DNA from: Nitrospirota bacterium
GTDB taxonomy: Bacteria; Nitrospirota; 9FT-COMBO-42-15; HDB-SIOI813
Length of the DNA: 64,000 bases
Reading direction: 5' to 3'
Assembly: GCA_020846775.1 (NCBI GenBank)
Contig: JADLDG010000006.1
Span: forward strand, 1 to 64,000
Positions 26,164 through 35,199 of the stretch are shown piece by piece (position 1 is the stretch's first letter; each line of letters starts with the position of its first letter). The translations under genes were made by a program, and so were the position numbers. Below the pieces are notes generated by a model. It saw only the letters and a list, made by a program, of their open reading frames with translations. It was not told the DNA's origin and did no database searches.

Positions 26164-26169
26164 CTTGCC

Positions 26170-27354
26170 TTACCTGCTGCCCAGAATTTCCGCCACCTGT
26201 TGAACGTCCTTATCACCACGGCCGGACAGATTCACTATAATAATGTTATCTTCAGACAGCGTTGGTGCAAGCTTTGTCACATATGAAATTGCGTGTGAAC
26301 TCTCCAACGCCGGCATTATCCCCTCTATCTCACTCAGCAGAGAAAATGCACTGAGGGCCTCCTTATCCGTGGCATATGTATATTTGATCCTTTCTGCATC
26401 TCTGTAATAACTGTGTTCAGGTCCGACCGCTGAATAATCAAGTCCTGCAGAGACTGAATGGGTAACCTTGATCTGGCCATCCTTATCCTGCAGGAGATAA
26501 GTCATCGTACCCTGAAACGCGCCGACTGATCCAGTTGCAAATCTCGCCGCATGCTTTCCGGTCTTAATGCCAAGCCCCCCTGCCTCAACGCCAATCATTT
26601 TCACGGATGGGTCGTCAATGAACCGGTAGAAGAGACCTATCGCATTGCTTCCCCCGCCAACACAGGCCACAAGATAGTCAGGCAGTCTTCCTTCAGCAGC
26701 GATGATCTGATCCCTTGCCTCCGTCCCTATAACAGACTGGAAATCCCTTATCATCATTGGGAATGGATGTGCCCCAAGTACAGAACCAAGTATATAATGC
26801 GTTGTCCTCACGTTAGTAGTCCAGTCCCTCATCGCCTCACTTATCGCATCTTTAAGAGTCTTGCTCCCGTTATCAACAGGTATCACCTTTGCCCCCAGGA
26901 GCCTCATCCTGAAGACATTGAGCGACTGCCGTTCCATATCTTCAGTCCCCATGTATATCTCGCACTCGAGCCCGAACATTGCAGCAACAGTAGCAGTTGC
27001 AACGCCATGCTGACCTGCGCCTGTCTCAGCAATTATACGGCCCTTTCCCATACGTCTGGTTAATAAAGCCTGTCCGATCGTATTGTTAATCTTATGAGCT
27101 CCTGTATGGCAGAGGTCTTCACGCTTAAGGTATATCTTAGCCCCCTTTAGCTGTTTGGTCAGCCTCTCTGCAAAAAACAGAGGTGTCGGGCGGCCTACAA
27201 ACTTCTTAAAATAATAGTCGAGCTCGTCCTTAAATGCAGGATCATCCTTGGCCGTTAGATATACCTCTTCCAGCTCCTGCAATGCCGGCATGAGTGTCTC
27301 AGGAACAAACTTCCCGCCATATATTCCAAAGTGACCGTTATTATCCGGAAGCAT
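26170..27354 (-). CDS. trpB: Tryptophan synthase beta subunit
   Basis: This 394-residue PLP enzyme joins indole and serine. The Schiff-base lysine lies in [16 protein letters not shown] (HK pair), the phosphate-binding loop in [13 protein letters not shown], and [12 protein letters not shown] is conserved. It is the TrpB1 type that works with TrpA. Its start overlaps the trpF end by 14 bases. Confidence 0.97.
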   Translation of the reverse strand: MLPDNNGHFGIYGGKFVPETLMPALQELEEVYLTAKDDPAFKDELDYYFKKFVGRPTPLFFAERLTKQLKGAKIYLKREDLCHTGAHKINNTIGQALLTRRMGKGRIIAETGAGQHGVATATVAAMFGLECEIYMGTEDMERQSLNVFRMRLLGAKVIPVDNGSKTLKDAISEAMRDWTTNVRTTHYILGSVLGAHPFPMMIRDFQSVIGTEARDQIIAAEGRLPDYLVACVGGGSNAIGLFYRFIDDPSVKMIGVEAGGLGIKTGKHAARFATGSVGAFQGTMTYLLQDKDGQIKVTHSVSAGLDYSAVGPEHSYYRDAERIKYTYATDKEALSAFSLLSEIEGIMPALESSHAISYVTKLAPTLSEDNIIIVNLSGRGDKDVQQVAEILGSR

Positions 27355-27973
27355 ATAGTTTTTTTGCCTCTCTCACAAACTCAATTATCTTGTGATGGTC
27401 TTTCTCCCCCGGGCGAATCTCTACACCGCTTGAGACATCAACACCATAAGGTTGTATCAACCTGACAGCATCTCCAACATTAGAGGCATTAAGTCCACCT
27501 GACAGGATAATCCTGCCATATTCTTTAGCCATCTCAGCATATTTCCAGTTGAAGGTCTTTCCTGTCCCCCCCATGGTCCCATCTACCTTGGTATCAAGAA
27601 GAAAGGTATTAACATCATACATCTGCATTTCTTTGATGCTCTCTTCATCCTTGATCCTGATTGCCTTTATAACCTTCTCCCTGAACCTTGTACATAGTAT
27701 TGGTGATTCTGATCCGTGGAACTGCAATACCTGGATACCACCTTCTCGAATGACACGTCTTATAAGTTCCTCGCTCTCATCTACAAAGATTCCTACCGTT
27801 GTAATAAATACCGGCAGTCTGGCTATTATAGCACGGGCCTTTCCGGGGTCAATAAATCTCGGGCTTTCAGGATAGAAGACAAAACCGATTGCATCAGCCC
27901 CTGCATCAGCCGCTGCCAGAGCATCTTCTAAATTAGTTATCCCGCATATTTTTACTTTGACCATATTTTCCAT
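27341..27973 (-). CDS. trpF: Phosphoribosylanthranilate isomerase
   Basis: This 210-residue TIM-barrel enzyme performs the Amadori rearrangement in tryptophan synthesis. [26 protein letters not shown] contains the catalytic cysteine; the aspartate lies in [17 protein letters not shown]. The start may be the ATG at 27973 or the internal Met four codons later. It abuts trpC with no gap. Confidence 0.95.
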   Translation of the reverse strand: MENMVKVKICGITNLEDALAAADAGADAIGFVFYPESPRFIDPGKARAIIARLPVFITTVGIFVDESEELIRRVIREGGIQVLQFHGSESPILCTRFREKVIKAIRIKDEESIKEMQMYDVNTFLLDTKVDGTMGGTGKTFNWKYAEMAKEYGRIILSGGLNASNVGDAVRLIQPYGVDVSSGVEIRPGEKDHHKIIEFVREAKKLYASG

Positions 27974-28762
27974 TTAACTCCCTAAAAGTTCCTTAATCTT
28001 TTCACCAACATCCTTTGCGGTTACTATTGATTCTCCCACAAGGACTGCATGAACCCCCGCATCTCCCAATACCCTGATATCATCGTTAGAGTAAATCCCG
28101 CTCTCGCTTACGATCACCTTATCACGAGGTATCTCTTTAATTATCCTCAGTGTAGTATTAATATCAACATTAAATGTTTTAAGGTCTCTGTTATTTATTC
28201 CCACTATCTGAGCCTCTGCCCTGAGTGCCTTCTCAAGCTCCCGCTCGTCGTGGACCTCTACAAGTGCAGGCATACCCAGTTCTGATGACATGGAGATAAA
28301 TTCAGTAAGGGAAGACGGTTCCAATATCGCTGCAATAAGAAGCAAGGCATCCGCTCCAAGATACCTTGCCTCATATATATGATACTCATCAAATAAAAAA
28401 TCCTTCCTCAACACAGGGATCTGTGCAGCCTTTTTAGCAGCTGCAATATACTCAGGGTTCCCTGAAAAAAAGTCTTCCTCTGTAATGACTGAAATTGCGG
28501 ACGCCCCGGCCTCTTCATATTGTTTAGCAATGTCATCCACCTTCAGGTCTTCTATGAGCACACCCTTTACAGGAGATTTCTTTTTAATCTCTGCTATCAG
28601 ATTTACGCAGCTATTGCTTCTATTTAAAACCGCATTAAAAAAATCACGCGGCGCCTCTAAATCACGAAGCCTCGGAATTAACTCCCTTAGAGGCAGCCTG
28701 GCCTTAACCTGTGACAAGCCTTCCTTCTTACGCTCAACTATCTTTGCTAACAAGCCTTCCAT
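27974..28762 (-). CDS. trpC: Indole-3-glycerol phosphate synthase
   Basis: This 262-residue TIM-barrel enzyme closes the indole ring. IAEIKKKSPVKGVL carries the catalytic lysine, and VLRKDFLFDEYHIYEA, LVEVHDERELEKAL and IVSESGIYSNDDI are conserved. It is a separate gene rather than fused to trpF, lying between trpD (25 bases upstream) and trpF. Confidence 0.96.
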   Translation of the reverse strand: MEGLLAKIVERKKEGLSQVKARLPLRELIPRLRDLEAPRDFFNAVLNRSNSCVNLIAEIKKKSPVKGVLIEDLKVDDIAKQYEEAGASAISVITEEDFFSGNPEYIAAAKKAAQIPVLRKDFLFDEYHIYEARYLGADALLLIAAILEPSSLTEFISMSSELGMPALVEVHDERELEKALRAEAQIVGINNRDLKTFNVDINTTLRIIKEIPRDKVIVSESGIYSNDDIRVLGDAGVHAVLVGESIVTAKDVGEKIKELLGS

Positions 28763-28787
28763 AATTACATACTGCCATATAACCGGG

Positions 28788-29804
28788 CTAAATACCCTGG
28801 TTCGTCATCTTCTTCAATGTTTCAAGTTTAGCCAATGCAGCACCTGCTACAATAGACTTCTCAGCCTCAATAATGGCATGATTGAAATCAGCCGCCTTTC
28901 CGGACACAAGTATACCTGCCGCGGCATTCAAAAGCACCACATCCCTCTTTGGCCCTTTCTCACCCTCTAATATCTGGAGAACAATGCGGGCATTTTCCTC
29001 TGCACTGCCGCCTCTTAGGTCTTCTACTGATGCTGTACTCATTCCAAAATCAGAAGGCCGGATGGTATATGTCCGCACCTCCCCTGCCTTGCCTTCACTT
29101 ACGATCGTTTCGCCTGTTATTGTAATCTCATCAAGGCCGTCACTGCCATGAACTACAAGACAGTGTCTGGCGCCAAGATTAATTAATACGTGTGCCAGGA
29201 TCTCGGTGAGATGCGGTGAATACACACCAATCAACTGACGTGCAGCGCCTGCAGGATTGGTGAGTGGACCAAGTATATTGAACATAGTCCTGATGCCAAT
29301 CTCCTGTCTCGGGGCCACTGCATGCTTCATTGCCGGGTGATAAAGGGGTGCAAATAAAAAACCGACCCCTATTTCATTTATGCAGGCATCAACCCTCGCC
29401 GGCGATATGTCTATATTAACGCCAAGCGCCCTCAACACATCTGCACTCCCGCACATGCTTGAGACAGAACGGTTCCCATGCTTTGCCACTGTTATCCCTG
29501 CCCCTGCTACAATAAACGCCGCTGTAGTTGAAATATTAAATGTATGCAGCCGGTCTCCGCCGGTGCCGCATGTATCTACAGCATCAGGATCGCTAACCCT
29601 GATCCTTGCAGCCTTGTTGCGCATCACTATTGCAGCGCCAGTGATCTCTTCTACAGTCTCACCCTTCATCCTGAGGGCGGTCAGATATGAGGCAATCTGA
29701 GAAGGAGATGCCTGCCCTGTCATGATCTCTTCCATGACAGCCTCAGACTCCGACTCACTCAAATTTGCTCCATCTACGAGTCTTGTAATAGCTTCCTTAA
29801 TCAT
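28788..29804 (-). CDS. trpD: Anthranilate phosphoribosyltransferase
   Basis: This 338-residue enzyme transfers phosphoribose from PRPP to anthranilate. The PRPP-binding DTCGTGGDRLHTFNIST, KHGNRSVSSMCGSADVL and the later GSDGLDEIT are all present. It is monofunctional, not fused to trpG. A 164-base gap holding a dispersed repeat separates it from trpG inside the trp run. Confidence 0.96.
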   Translation of the reverse strand: MIKEAITRLVDGANLSESESEAVMEEIMTGQASPSQIASYLTALRMKGETVEEITGAAIVMRNKAARIRVSDPDAVDTCGTGGDRLHTFNISTTAAFIVAGAGITVAKHGNRSVSSMCGSADVLRALGVNIDISPARVDACINEIGVGFLFAPLYHPAMKHAVAPRQEIGIRTMFNILGPLTNPAGAARQLIGVYSPHLTEILAHVLINLGARHCLVVHGSDGLDEITITGETIVSEGKAGEVRTYTIRPSDFGMSTASVEDLRGGSAEENARIVLQILEGEKGPKRDVVLLNAAAGILVSGKAADFNHAIIEAEKSIVAGAALAKLETLKKMTNQGI

Positions 29805-29828
29805 AATAATAAAGATTCACTCGAAATA

Positions 29829-29920
29829 GCCTTTCAAATCCTCCCTGCCCCCCTTTTCTAAAGTGGGGTAACTGCTTTCCCCCTTTGAAAAAGGGGGATT
29901 AAGGGGGATTATTTGCATGT
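29829..29920. repeat. Dispersed C-rich/G-rich palindromic repeat, copy 2
   Basis: It has the same order of motifs as 6914-7060: CCTTTCAAATC, a C-run/G-run hairpin around TTTTCTAAAG, then CCCCCTTTGAAAAAGGGGG and TTAAGGGGGATTAT. It sits between trpG and trpD inside the trp operon, where it could reduce or process the transcript. No gene lies in it. Confidence 0.85.
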
Positions 29921-29968
29921 ACCTTTGTGAGCCCGCGGCTCATGACGGTTCGTGACTGAACTTTGCTC

Positions 29969-30532
29969 CTATAATTTAATAAAATTCCTCAACAAATCCT
30001 TTCCTACAGTCGTCAGTATAGACTCCGGATGGAACTGCACCCCTTCTACCTTAAACTCCTTATGCCTGATCCCCATAATCTCGCCTTCGTCAGTCTCAGC
30101 GCTTATTTCAAGACAGGCCGGAAGCGTATCCCTTTTAACTATGAGGGAATGATACCTTGTAGCCTCAAATGGATTAGGTAATCCTGAAAATATAGTCTTC
30201 CCATCGTGGCGTATCAAGGATGTCTTGCCATGCATCAGCCTGTAATTCCTTACCACATCACCGCCAAATGCCTCTGCAATTGATTGATGACCGAGGCAGA
30301 CACCGAGTATGGGTATCTTGCCTGCAAGTGTCTGAATCAATTCTACAGATATCCCGGCCTCTTTAGGAGTACAGGGACCCGGTGAAATCACGATCCTCTC
30401 AGGAGACATGTATTCTATCTCTTCAATACCTATCTTGTCATTCCGGAAGACCTCCATCTCCTGCCCCATCTCGCCAAGATACTGTACCAGATTATATGTG
30501 AATGAGTCGTAATTATCTATTATGAGAAGCAT
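29969..30532 (-). CDS. trpG: Anthranilate synthase glutamine amidotransferase component
   Basis: This 187-residue class I amidotransferase supplies ammonia to TrpE. The nucleophile is in [15 protein letters not shown] and the His/Glu pair in FHPESILT; the N-terminal [19 protein letters not shown] is diagnostic of TrpG/PabA. It may also serve 4-aminobenzoate synthesis. It overlaps the trpE stop by one base. Confidence 0.95.
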   Translation of the reverse strand: MLLIIDNYDSFTYNLVQYLGEMGQEMEVFRNDKIGIEEIEYMSPERIVISPGPCTPKEAGISVELIQTLAGKIPILGVCLGHQSIAEAFGGDVVRNYRLMHGKTSLIRHDGKTIFSGLPNPFEATRYHSLIVKRDTLPACLEISAETDEGEIMGIRHKEFKVEGVQFHPESILTTVGKDLLRNFIKL

Positions 30533-32013
30533 TACTCCAGCCCCTTCTCCGCCATCTCAATCGCCTTTACCATAGCCTTCATCTTATTCGTTGTCTCAAG
30601 ATATTCCTTATCAGGCTCCGAATCAGCCACAATACCCGCCGCGGCCTGGAGGTATGCCTTATTCCCTTTTATGACGATAGTCCTTATTGTAATACATGTG
30701 TCCATGTTCCCCTGAAAACTGAAATAGCCTACCGAACCTGCATAAAGCCCCCTGTTGGATGATTCAAGCTCTTCTATAATCTCCATTGAGCGGATCTTTG
30801 GGGCCCCGCTGACAGTACCGGCCGGAAAGCATGCCTCCAGCACATCAAAGCCATCATACTCGGGATCAATCTCTCCAATCACATTCGAAACCAGATGAAT
30901 CACATGAGAATATCTCTCAATGACCATCAGTTCATTTACCGAAACACTCCCCTTCTTACAAACCCTCCCGATGTCGTTACGTCCAAGATCAACAAGCATT
31001 ATATGTTCTGCACGCTCCTTCGGATCAGACAACAGCTCATTCTCCATTCGTATATCATCCTCAGGACTCCTGCCCCGCCTTCTCGTACCGGCTATAGGTC
31101 TTGTCTCAACACGAGTCCCCTCTAACCTGACCAGTACTTCAGGCGAGCTGCCTACCACATGCAGATCACCATACTTGAGGTAAAACATATATGGAGACGG
31201 ATTGACCCTGCGCAGCGCCCTGTAAATATCAAAAGGGTTAGAGCTTGTATCAAGGCTGAACCTCTGAGATATCTGTACCTGGAAGATGTCTCCTGCAGCG
31301 ATATATTCCTTAGCTTTTTCCACCTTCCCGATGAATTCCTCTTTGGTTACATTTGAAGACCACTTAAGATTTACTTGGTCACCACCCTTCTTATAGTGAC
31401 TATGCTTTAGCGGTCCCCATAGATCTTCTACGACACCATCAATCTTTTGTATCGCCTTTTCATATGTCCCTTTCAGGTCATCATCCTTTATGTGGGCATT
31501 GTGAACTACCTTTATCGTATGAAGGTGATTATCAAATATCAGCATGGTATCTGTAAGCACAAAAAAGAGGTCAGGGATATGAGTAAACTCACCCCTCTTT
31601 TCTATATCAACCTCTTCAAAATACCGGATCATGTCATAGGTCATGTAACCCACAGCACCCCCAAAAAACCTGGGGAGGTTCTCATCCAAAACAGGTTTGT
31701 AATGTGACATCTCCTCCTTCACGGCATCGAGCGGGTTTTCGTAGGCCTTAGTCGTTACAACCCCGTCCCTGACCCTTGTTACCCCCCTGTGGTCTGCCCT
31801 GATTATAACCCTGGGGTTACTGCCAAGGAAACTGAACCGGGCCCATTTCTCCCTACCCTCGACACTCTCAAGGAGGAATGAGTAATCACCCTTATCTATT
31901 TTCATGAATGCAGAGACAGGTGTTTCAAGGTCGGCAAGTATCTCTTTATAAACAGGGATAAGATTCCCCTGCTCCGCCTTTTTACAGAATTCTTCGAAGG
32001 TTGGATGGTACAT
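30532..32013 (-). CDS. trpE: Anthranilate synthase component I
   Basis: This 493-residue chorismate-using enzyme makes anthranilate. The allosteric tryptophan-site motif LLES (SFLLESVEG) and SAF are present, so feedback inhibition is expected. The C-terminal catalytic domain shows [48 protein letters not shown] and [19 protein letters not shown]. It is the first gene of the trp run, with an ATG about 8 bases from the predicted transcription start. Confidence 0.96.
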   Translation of the reverse strand: MYHPTFEEFCKKAEQGNLIPVYKEILADLETPVSAFMKIDKGDYSFLLESVEGREKWARFSFLGSNPRVIIRADHRGVTRVRDGVVTTKAYENPLDAVKEEMSHYKPVLDENLPRFFGGAVGYMTYDMIRYFEEVDIEKRGEFTHIPDLFFVLTDTMLIFDNHLHTIKVVHNAHIKDDDLKGTYEKAIQKIDGVVEDLWGPLKHSHYKKGGDQVNLKWSSNVTKEEFIGKVEKAKEYIAAGDIFQVQISQRFSLDTSSNPFDIYRALRRVNPSPYMFYLKYGDLHVVGSSPEVLVRLEGTRVETRPIAGTRRRGRSPEDDIRMENELLSDPKERAEHIMLVDLGRNDIGRVCKKGSVSVNELMVIERYSHVIHLVSNVIGEIDPEYDGFDVLEACFPAGTVSGAPKIRSMEIIEELESSNRGLYAGSVGYFSFQGNMDTCITIRTIVIKGNKAYLQAAAGIVADSEPDKEYLETTNKMKAMVKAIEMAEKGLE

Positions 32014-32027
32014 GATAGACCTGTAAA

Positions 32028-32055
32028 ATTATCATAGATAGGCCTTGATAGTCAA
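32028..32055 (-). promoter_or_regulatory. trp operon promoter
   Basis: On the minus strand TTGACT (32055 to 32050) and GATAAT (32033 to 32028) are 16 bases apart. The predicted start near 32021 leaves only about 8 bases before the trpE ATG, so there is no room for a leader peptide, T-box or TRAP-type attenuator. Control must come from TrpE feedback or a repressor. Confidence 0.6.
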
Positions 32056-32231
32056 GGAATTCAACGCGATATAAACACATCCTTGCTTTTTATCGGGTTT
32101 GCTATAATAATTAGCTGCTAATCTGATTATTCGAACTCAATCAGGATCTGATCCTGTCTGGTTTCCGGTTTATAAACATATGCTGCCGAACCAGGCAACG
32201 TCATTACATTTTTTTAGGGAAAATAACCATC

Positions 32232-33566
32232 GTGAATTCATCCCCGGAACCCACGGCCCGGCTGAACTACTTCAAATTTGTTTTGCGGGCCTTGCGCTAT
32301 CGGAACTACCGGCTTTTCTTTCTCGGGCAAATCGTCTCGCTTACCGGGACCTGGATGACACACATCGCAACGAGCTGGCTGGTGTACCGGCTGACAGGTT
32401 CTGCGCTGCTTTTGGGTGTCGTAGGGTTCTCGGGTCAGATGCCGGCGTTTTTGCTATCGCCGCTTGCCGGTCTAATCGTTGACCGGCACAGCCGCCATCG
32501 AATGCTTATCATGACACAGGGCCTGGCCATGGTTCAATCGTTTGCACTGGCGTTCCTGACTCTGTCTGACAGGATCACGATTCCATGGCTTTTGGTATTG
32601 TGTGTTTTTCAGGGATTGATCAATGCGTTTGACATGCCCTGCCGCCAGGCTTTTGTAGTAGAACTGGTCGAAGATAAAAAAGATCTGGGCAACGCTATCG
32701 CGCTCAATTCCTCAATGTTCAATCTCGCCCGATTGATTGGTCCTGCCGTCGGCGGGATATTGATAGCGGCGGTGGGTGAGGGGTGGTGTTTTCTCCTCGA
32801 CGCCGTGAGCTACAGCGCGGTGATTACTGCGCTTTTAGCGATGACAATCAAGGCCCATTCCCCGGCGCGCCGCATTGACTCCGCGATCAGCCAGTTGAAA
32901 GAGGGAGTCGCATACGTGGTACAGTCTAAGCCGATACGATCTATTATCGGACTCCTCGCTCTAGTGAGCCTTATGGGTCTGCCCTACACGGTGCTCATGC
33001 CAATTTTCGCGGGAAAGATTTTAGGCGGAGGTCCACACACACTCGGTTTTCTCATGGCGGCTATCGGTACCGGAGCCTTGATCGGCGCATTCTGGCTGAT
33101 GGGCCGAAAAACCGTATTGGGACTCGACCGGGTGATTACTGCAGGGTCCGCGCTTTTCGCCGCCGGCCTCATCGCCTTTTCTTTTTCACATACGCTGTTG
33201 TTGTCCCTCGCGCTTTTGGTCGTCTCCTCCTGCGGTTTCATGGTTCTTATGGCCTCAAGCAACACCATCCTTCAAACGATCGTGGATGATGACAAGCGCG
33301 GCCGCGTCATGAGTTTGTTTATCATGGCCTTCATGGGCCCGGCACCTTTCGGGAGTCTCCTGGCGGGATTTCTATCTCATGCGATCGGCGTACCGGCAAC
33401 CCTGCTGTTCGGAGGTATCTGCTGTGCTGGCGGGGCGGTTTGGTTCTACCGGCAGCTTCCCGGGATCCGAAAAGCTACCCGTCCTATTTATCTCCGTCTC
33501 GGGATTATCCAGGAAATCGCTTCCGGTCTCGAGACTGCCGCGGAACTCTCTCTGCCCGAGGATTAA
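32232..33566 (+). CDS. MFS exporter (EntS/2A0121-like), probably acquired
   Basis: This 444-residue protein has about 12 membrane helices and the MFS pattern seen in EntS-like exporters: LRALRYRNYRLFFLGQIVSLTGTWM at the start, LAGLIVDRHSRHRML (motif A) and FDMPCRQAFVVELV. Substrate is unknown; relatives export siderophores or drugs. The start is GTG 32232 with only a weak AGGGAAA upstream. Base composition differs from the neighbourhood: a sampled line at 32461-32520 is 57% G+C against 43% in trpE, suggesting horizontal transfer. It stands alone between unrelated genes. Confidence 0.85.
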   Translation: MNSSPEPTARLNYFKFVLRALRYRNYRLFFLGQIVSLTGTWMTHIATSWLVYRLTGSALLLGVVGFSGQMPAFLLSPLAGLIVDRHSRHRMLIMTQGLAMVQSFALAFLTLSDRITIPWLLVLCVFQGLINAFDMPCRQAFVVELVEDKKDLGNAIALNSSMFNLARLIGPAVGGILIAAVGEGWCFLLDAVSYSAVITALLAMTIKAHSPARRIDSAISQLKEGVAYVVQSKPIRSIIGLLALVSLMGLPYTVLMPIFAGKILGGGPHTLGFLMAAIGTGALIGAFWLMGRKTVLGLDRVITAGSALFAAGLIAFSFSHTLLLSLALLVVSSCGFMVLMASSNTILQTIVDDDKRGRVMSLFIMAFMGPAPFGSLLAGFLSHAIGVPATLLFGGICCAGGAVWFYRQLPGIRKATRPIYLRLGIIQEIASGLETAAELSLPED

Positions 33567-33726
33567 CCGGTTCCGGATCGCGCTTAAGAAAGCGTCGAGT
33601 TCCTCACATATGTATATTATAATAATTTCATGTGTTATTATGTACTGTATTGAAATGCGAATGCCTTATCTGTTAAACAGGTTGGAGCAAATTAATTAAT
33701 TAATTATTCTTCAAGGGGGTAACAAC

Positions 33727-34218
33727 ATGAAGCATATCGTTAAACGATTAACATCATGCATGGCCATCTTAACATTGCTGATCGCTATTACCGGAAGTCA
33801 GTCTATAGGAGAGGTAAATGTCAATGTCAACATTGGTGTCCCTGTGCCGCCGGCTGTAGTCGTTCAGGCCCCGCCGGAAATGATTTTCCTGTCTCAGCCT
33901 GGGGTCTATGTGGCTATAGGCGTTCCATATTCTATCTTCTTTATCAGCGGCCGCTATTATTATTACCATAATGACCGCTGGTTCTGGTCGCCTGGGTATG
34001 GTGGACCATGGGTTCATGTCAAATATAAATCTCTGCCACGAGGGTTACAAAAGTACAGGATACACGAGCTTCACACTTTCCGGGACCGCGAATTTAAAGC
34101 CTACAGGGAAAATGGCCCTAAATACAGAGGGAAACATTTTATTGCTGAAAAAGACCATAAACAAAAATCCAGAGGATATTCTGAAAAAGGGCAAAAGAGG
34201 CATCACAAAGGGAAATGA
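33727..34218 (+). CDS. Secreted aromatic/basic protein of unknown function
   Basis: This 163-residue protein has a signal peptide (about residues 1-28), then a valine/proline-rich stretch (VNVNIGVPVPPAVVV), a tyrosine/tryptophan-rich part (YYYYHNDRWFWSPGYGGPWVHVKY) and a very basic, His-rich C-terminus. Similar aromatic-rich periplasmic proteins are seen in Geobacter and Nitrospira relatives, without known function. AAGGGGG precedes the ATG. Composition is compatible with nucleic-acid, metal or polysaccharide binding, but none is shown. Confidence 0.65.
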   Translation: MKHIVKRLTSCMAILTLLIAITGSQSIGEVNVNVNIGVPVPPAVVVQAPPEMIFLSQPGVYVAIGVPYSIFFISGRYYYYHNDRWFWSPGYGGPWVHVKYKSLPRGLQKYRIHELHTFRDREFKAYRENGPKYRGKHFIAEKDHKQKSRGYSEKGQKRHHKGK

Positions 34219-34276
34219 TGAGGGAGTAAACTCACAATGATGACTTGAAGATACAGCAACTATGATTGTGCATTGC

Positions 34277-34474
34277 TCAGATTCTGACGAAGTATGGAAG
34301 AACTATAAGAACTACCCCGATTGCCACAAGAATAATAGTGTTGGAAATGAAATACGGAAATATCATGAGGAACACCCCGCAGAATAGAGGGACAATAGCC
34401 TTCTGCTTCTTGCCATAGATAAAGAAGGCAAGTCCTACTGATCCAAATAGCAGACCCCAAATAAGCGTCGACAT
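34277..34474 (-). CDS. Small two-helix membrane protein
   Basis: This 65-residue protein has two hydrophobic helices (MSTLIWGLLFGSVGLAFFIYG and IISNTIILVAIGVVLI-type) separated by a short basic KKQK loop. Related small proteins are often labelled amino acid transport protein without experimental basis. ATG 34474 is preferred to TTG 34480. Function is unknown. Confidence 0.6.
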   Translation of the reverse strand: MSTLIWGLLFGSVGLAFFIYGKKQKAIVPLFCGVFLMIFPYFISNTIILVAIGVVLIVLPYFVRI

Positions 34475-34589
34475 GCTCAATGCCGTCTCATGTATCGCGT
34501 GACTATAAATAGATTAATCATCATAAAATGAGGAACACCCTTTACTGACTATATAATATTCCGATTATAAGGGGAATACAAGTCTCGAC

Positions 34590-34616
34590 AATAAATAGTC
34601 GCTGTCCCTATTTATT
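34590..34616. repeat. REP-like inverted repeat
   Basis: Perfect 9-base arms AATAAATAG (34590-34598) and CTATTTATT (34608-34616) flank TCGCTGTCC. Similar short elements with GACAGNGACTATTTA-type sequence accompany REP-associated transposases in many genomes; that link is from memory. No transposase is nearby. The rest of 34475-34752 shows no gene. Confidence 0.45.
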
Positions 34617-34752
34617 TAGTCTACCTCACCAAGGGAAGTCCTTTGAAGTGACTTGAAACTGGTCAACTTTGTCAATTTTAATATTGATGGTCTCGTAATA
34701 TCAGGGTTACAAAGAAGCCTTTTTTCAAGGTCATCAATATCGGCACGATACT

Positions 34753-35073
34753 CTACTTTTTCCGTTTAGATAAAACATCATCAGCCCAGCTCAGGGCAGC
34801 AGATACCGTTGGAAACCCAATTGTGCTCGTTAGTAATATCAGCGAATGATATATCTCTTCACGACTTGCCCCTGCATCCAGTGCCCTCTTAACATGAGAA
34901 TGTACAGCTCCCTCTGATCTTATAGCAGCGGATGCTGCAAGCTGCAGAAGCTGTGATGTCCTTTCATCAAGCGGTCCCATCTCCTTTGTAGACTTACCGA
35001 GATTGTCAATTGCATCGGAATATTCCCTGAACCTCTTTTTTATACTTACATACTGCGAAGGTAGTTTAGCCAT
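34753..35073 (-). CDS. Carboxymuconolactone decarboxylase-family protein without the CxxC site
   Basis: This 106-residue protein has the CMD/AhpD-like core helix and turn (LDERTSQLLQLAASAAIRSEGAVHSH and ALDAGASREEIYHSLILL). AhpD-type members carry a CxxC in the segment that reads SEGAVHSHV here; both cysteines are missing, so a thiol peroxidase-reductase role is unlikely. A His remains. AGGAGG precedes the ATG. Its substrate is unknown. Confidence 0.8.
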   Translation of the reverse strand: MAKLPSQYVSIKKRFREYSDAIDNLGKSTKEMGPLDERTSQLLQLAASAAIRSEGAVHSHVKRALDAGASREEIYHSLILLTSTIGFPTVSAALSWADDVLSKRKK

Positions 35074-35157
35074 TGTATCCTCCTTTTAGTTTAGTAGTTA
35101 CAGTTAAATAACTATCACTTCTCATGGAGAATTGCAAGGGAAGAGTCCCTACATATT

Positions 35158-35195
35158 ACCCCCCCTTTTGTAAAGGGGGGTAAGGGGGGATTTGA
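35158..35195. repeat. Dispersed C-rich/G-rich palindrome, short copy
   Basis: CCCCCCCTTTTGTAAAGGGGGG followed by TAAGGGGGGATTTGAAA lies between rhlE and the CMD gene. It is one hairpin of the larger repeat seen at 6914, 29829 and 47945, in inverted order relative to the AAATC end. It may terminate rhlE transcription. Confidence 0.75.
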
Positions 35196-35199
35196 AACG

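Noticed and set aside
32014-32231. Trp leader peptide, T-box or TRAP attenuator
   Set aside because: The predicted promoter leaves only about 8 bases before trpE and no Trp-rich frame or specifier hairpin was seen.
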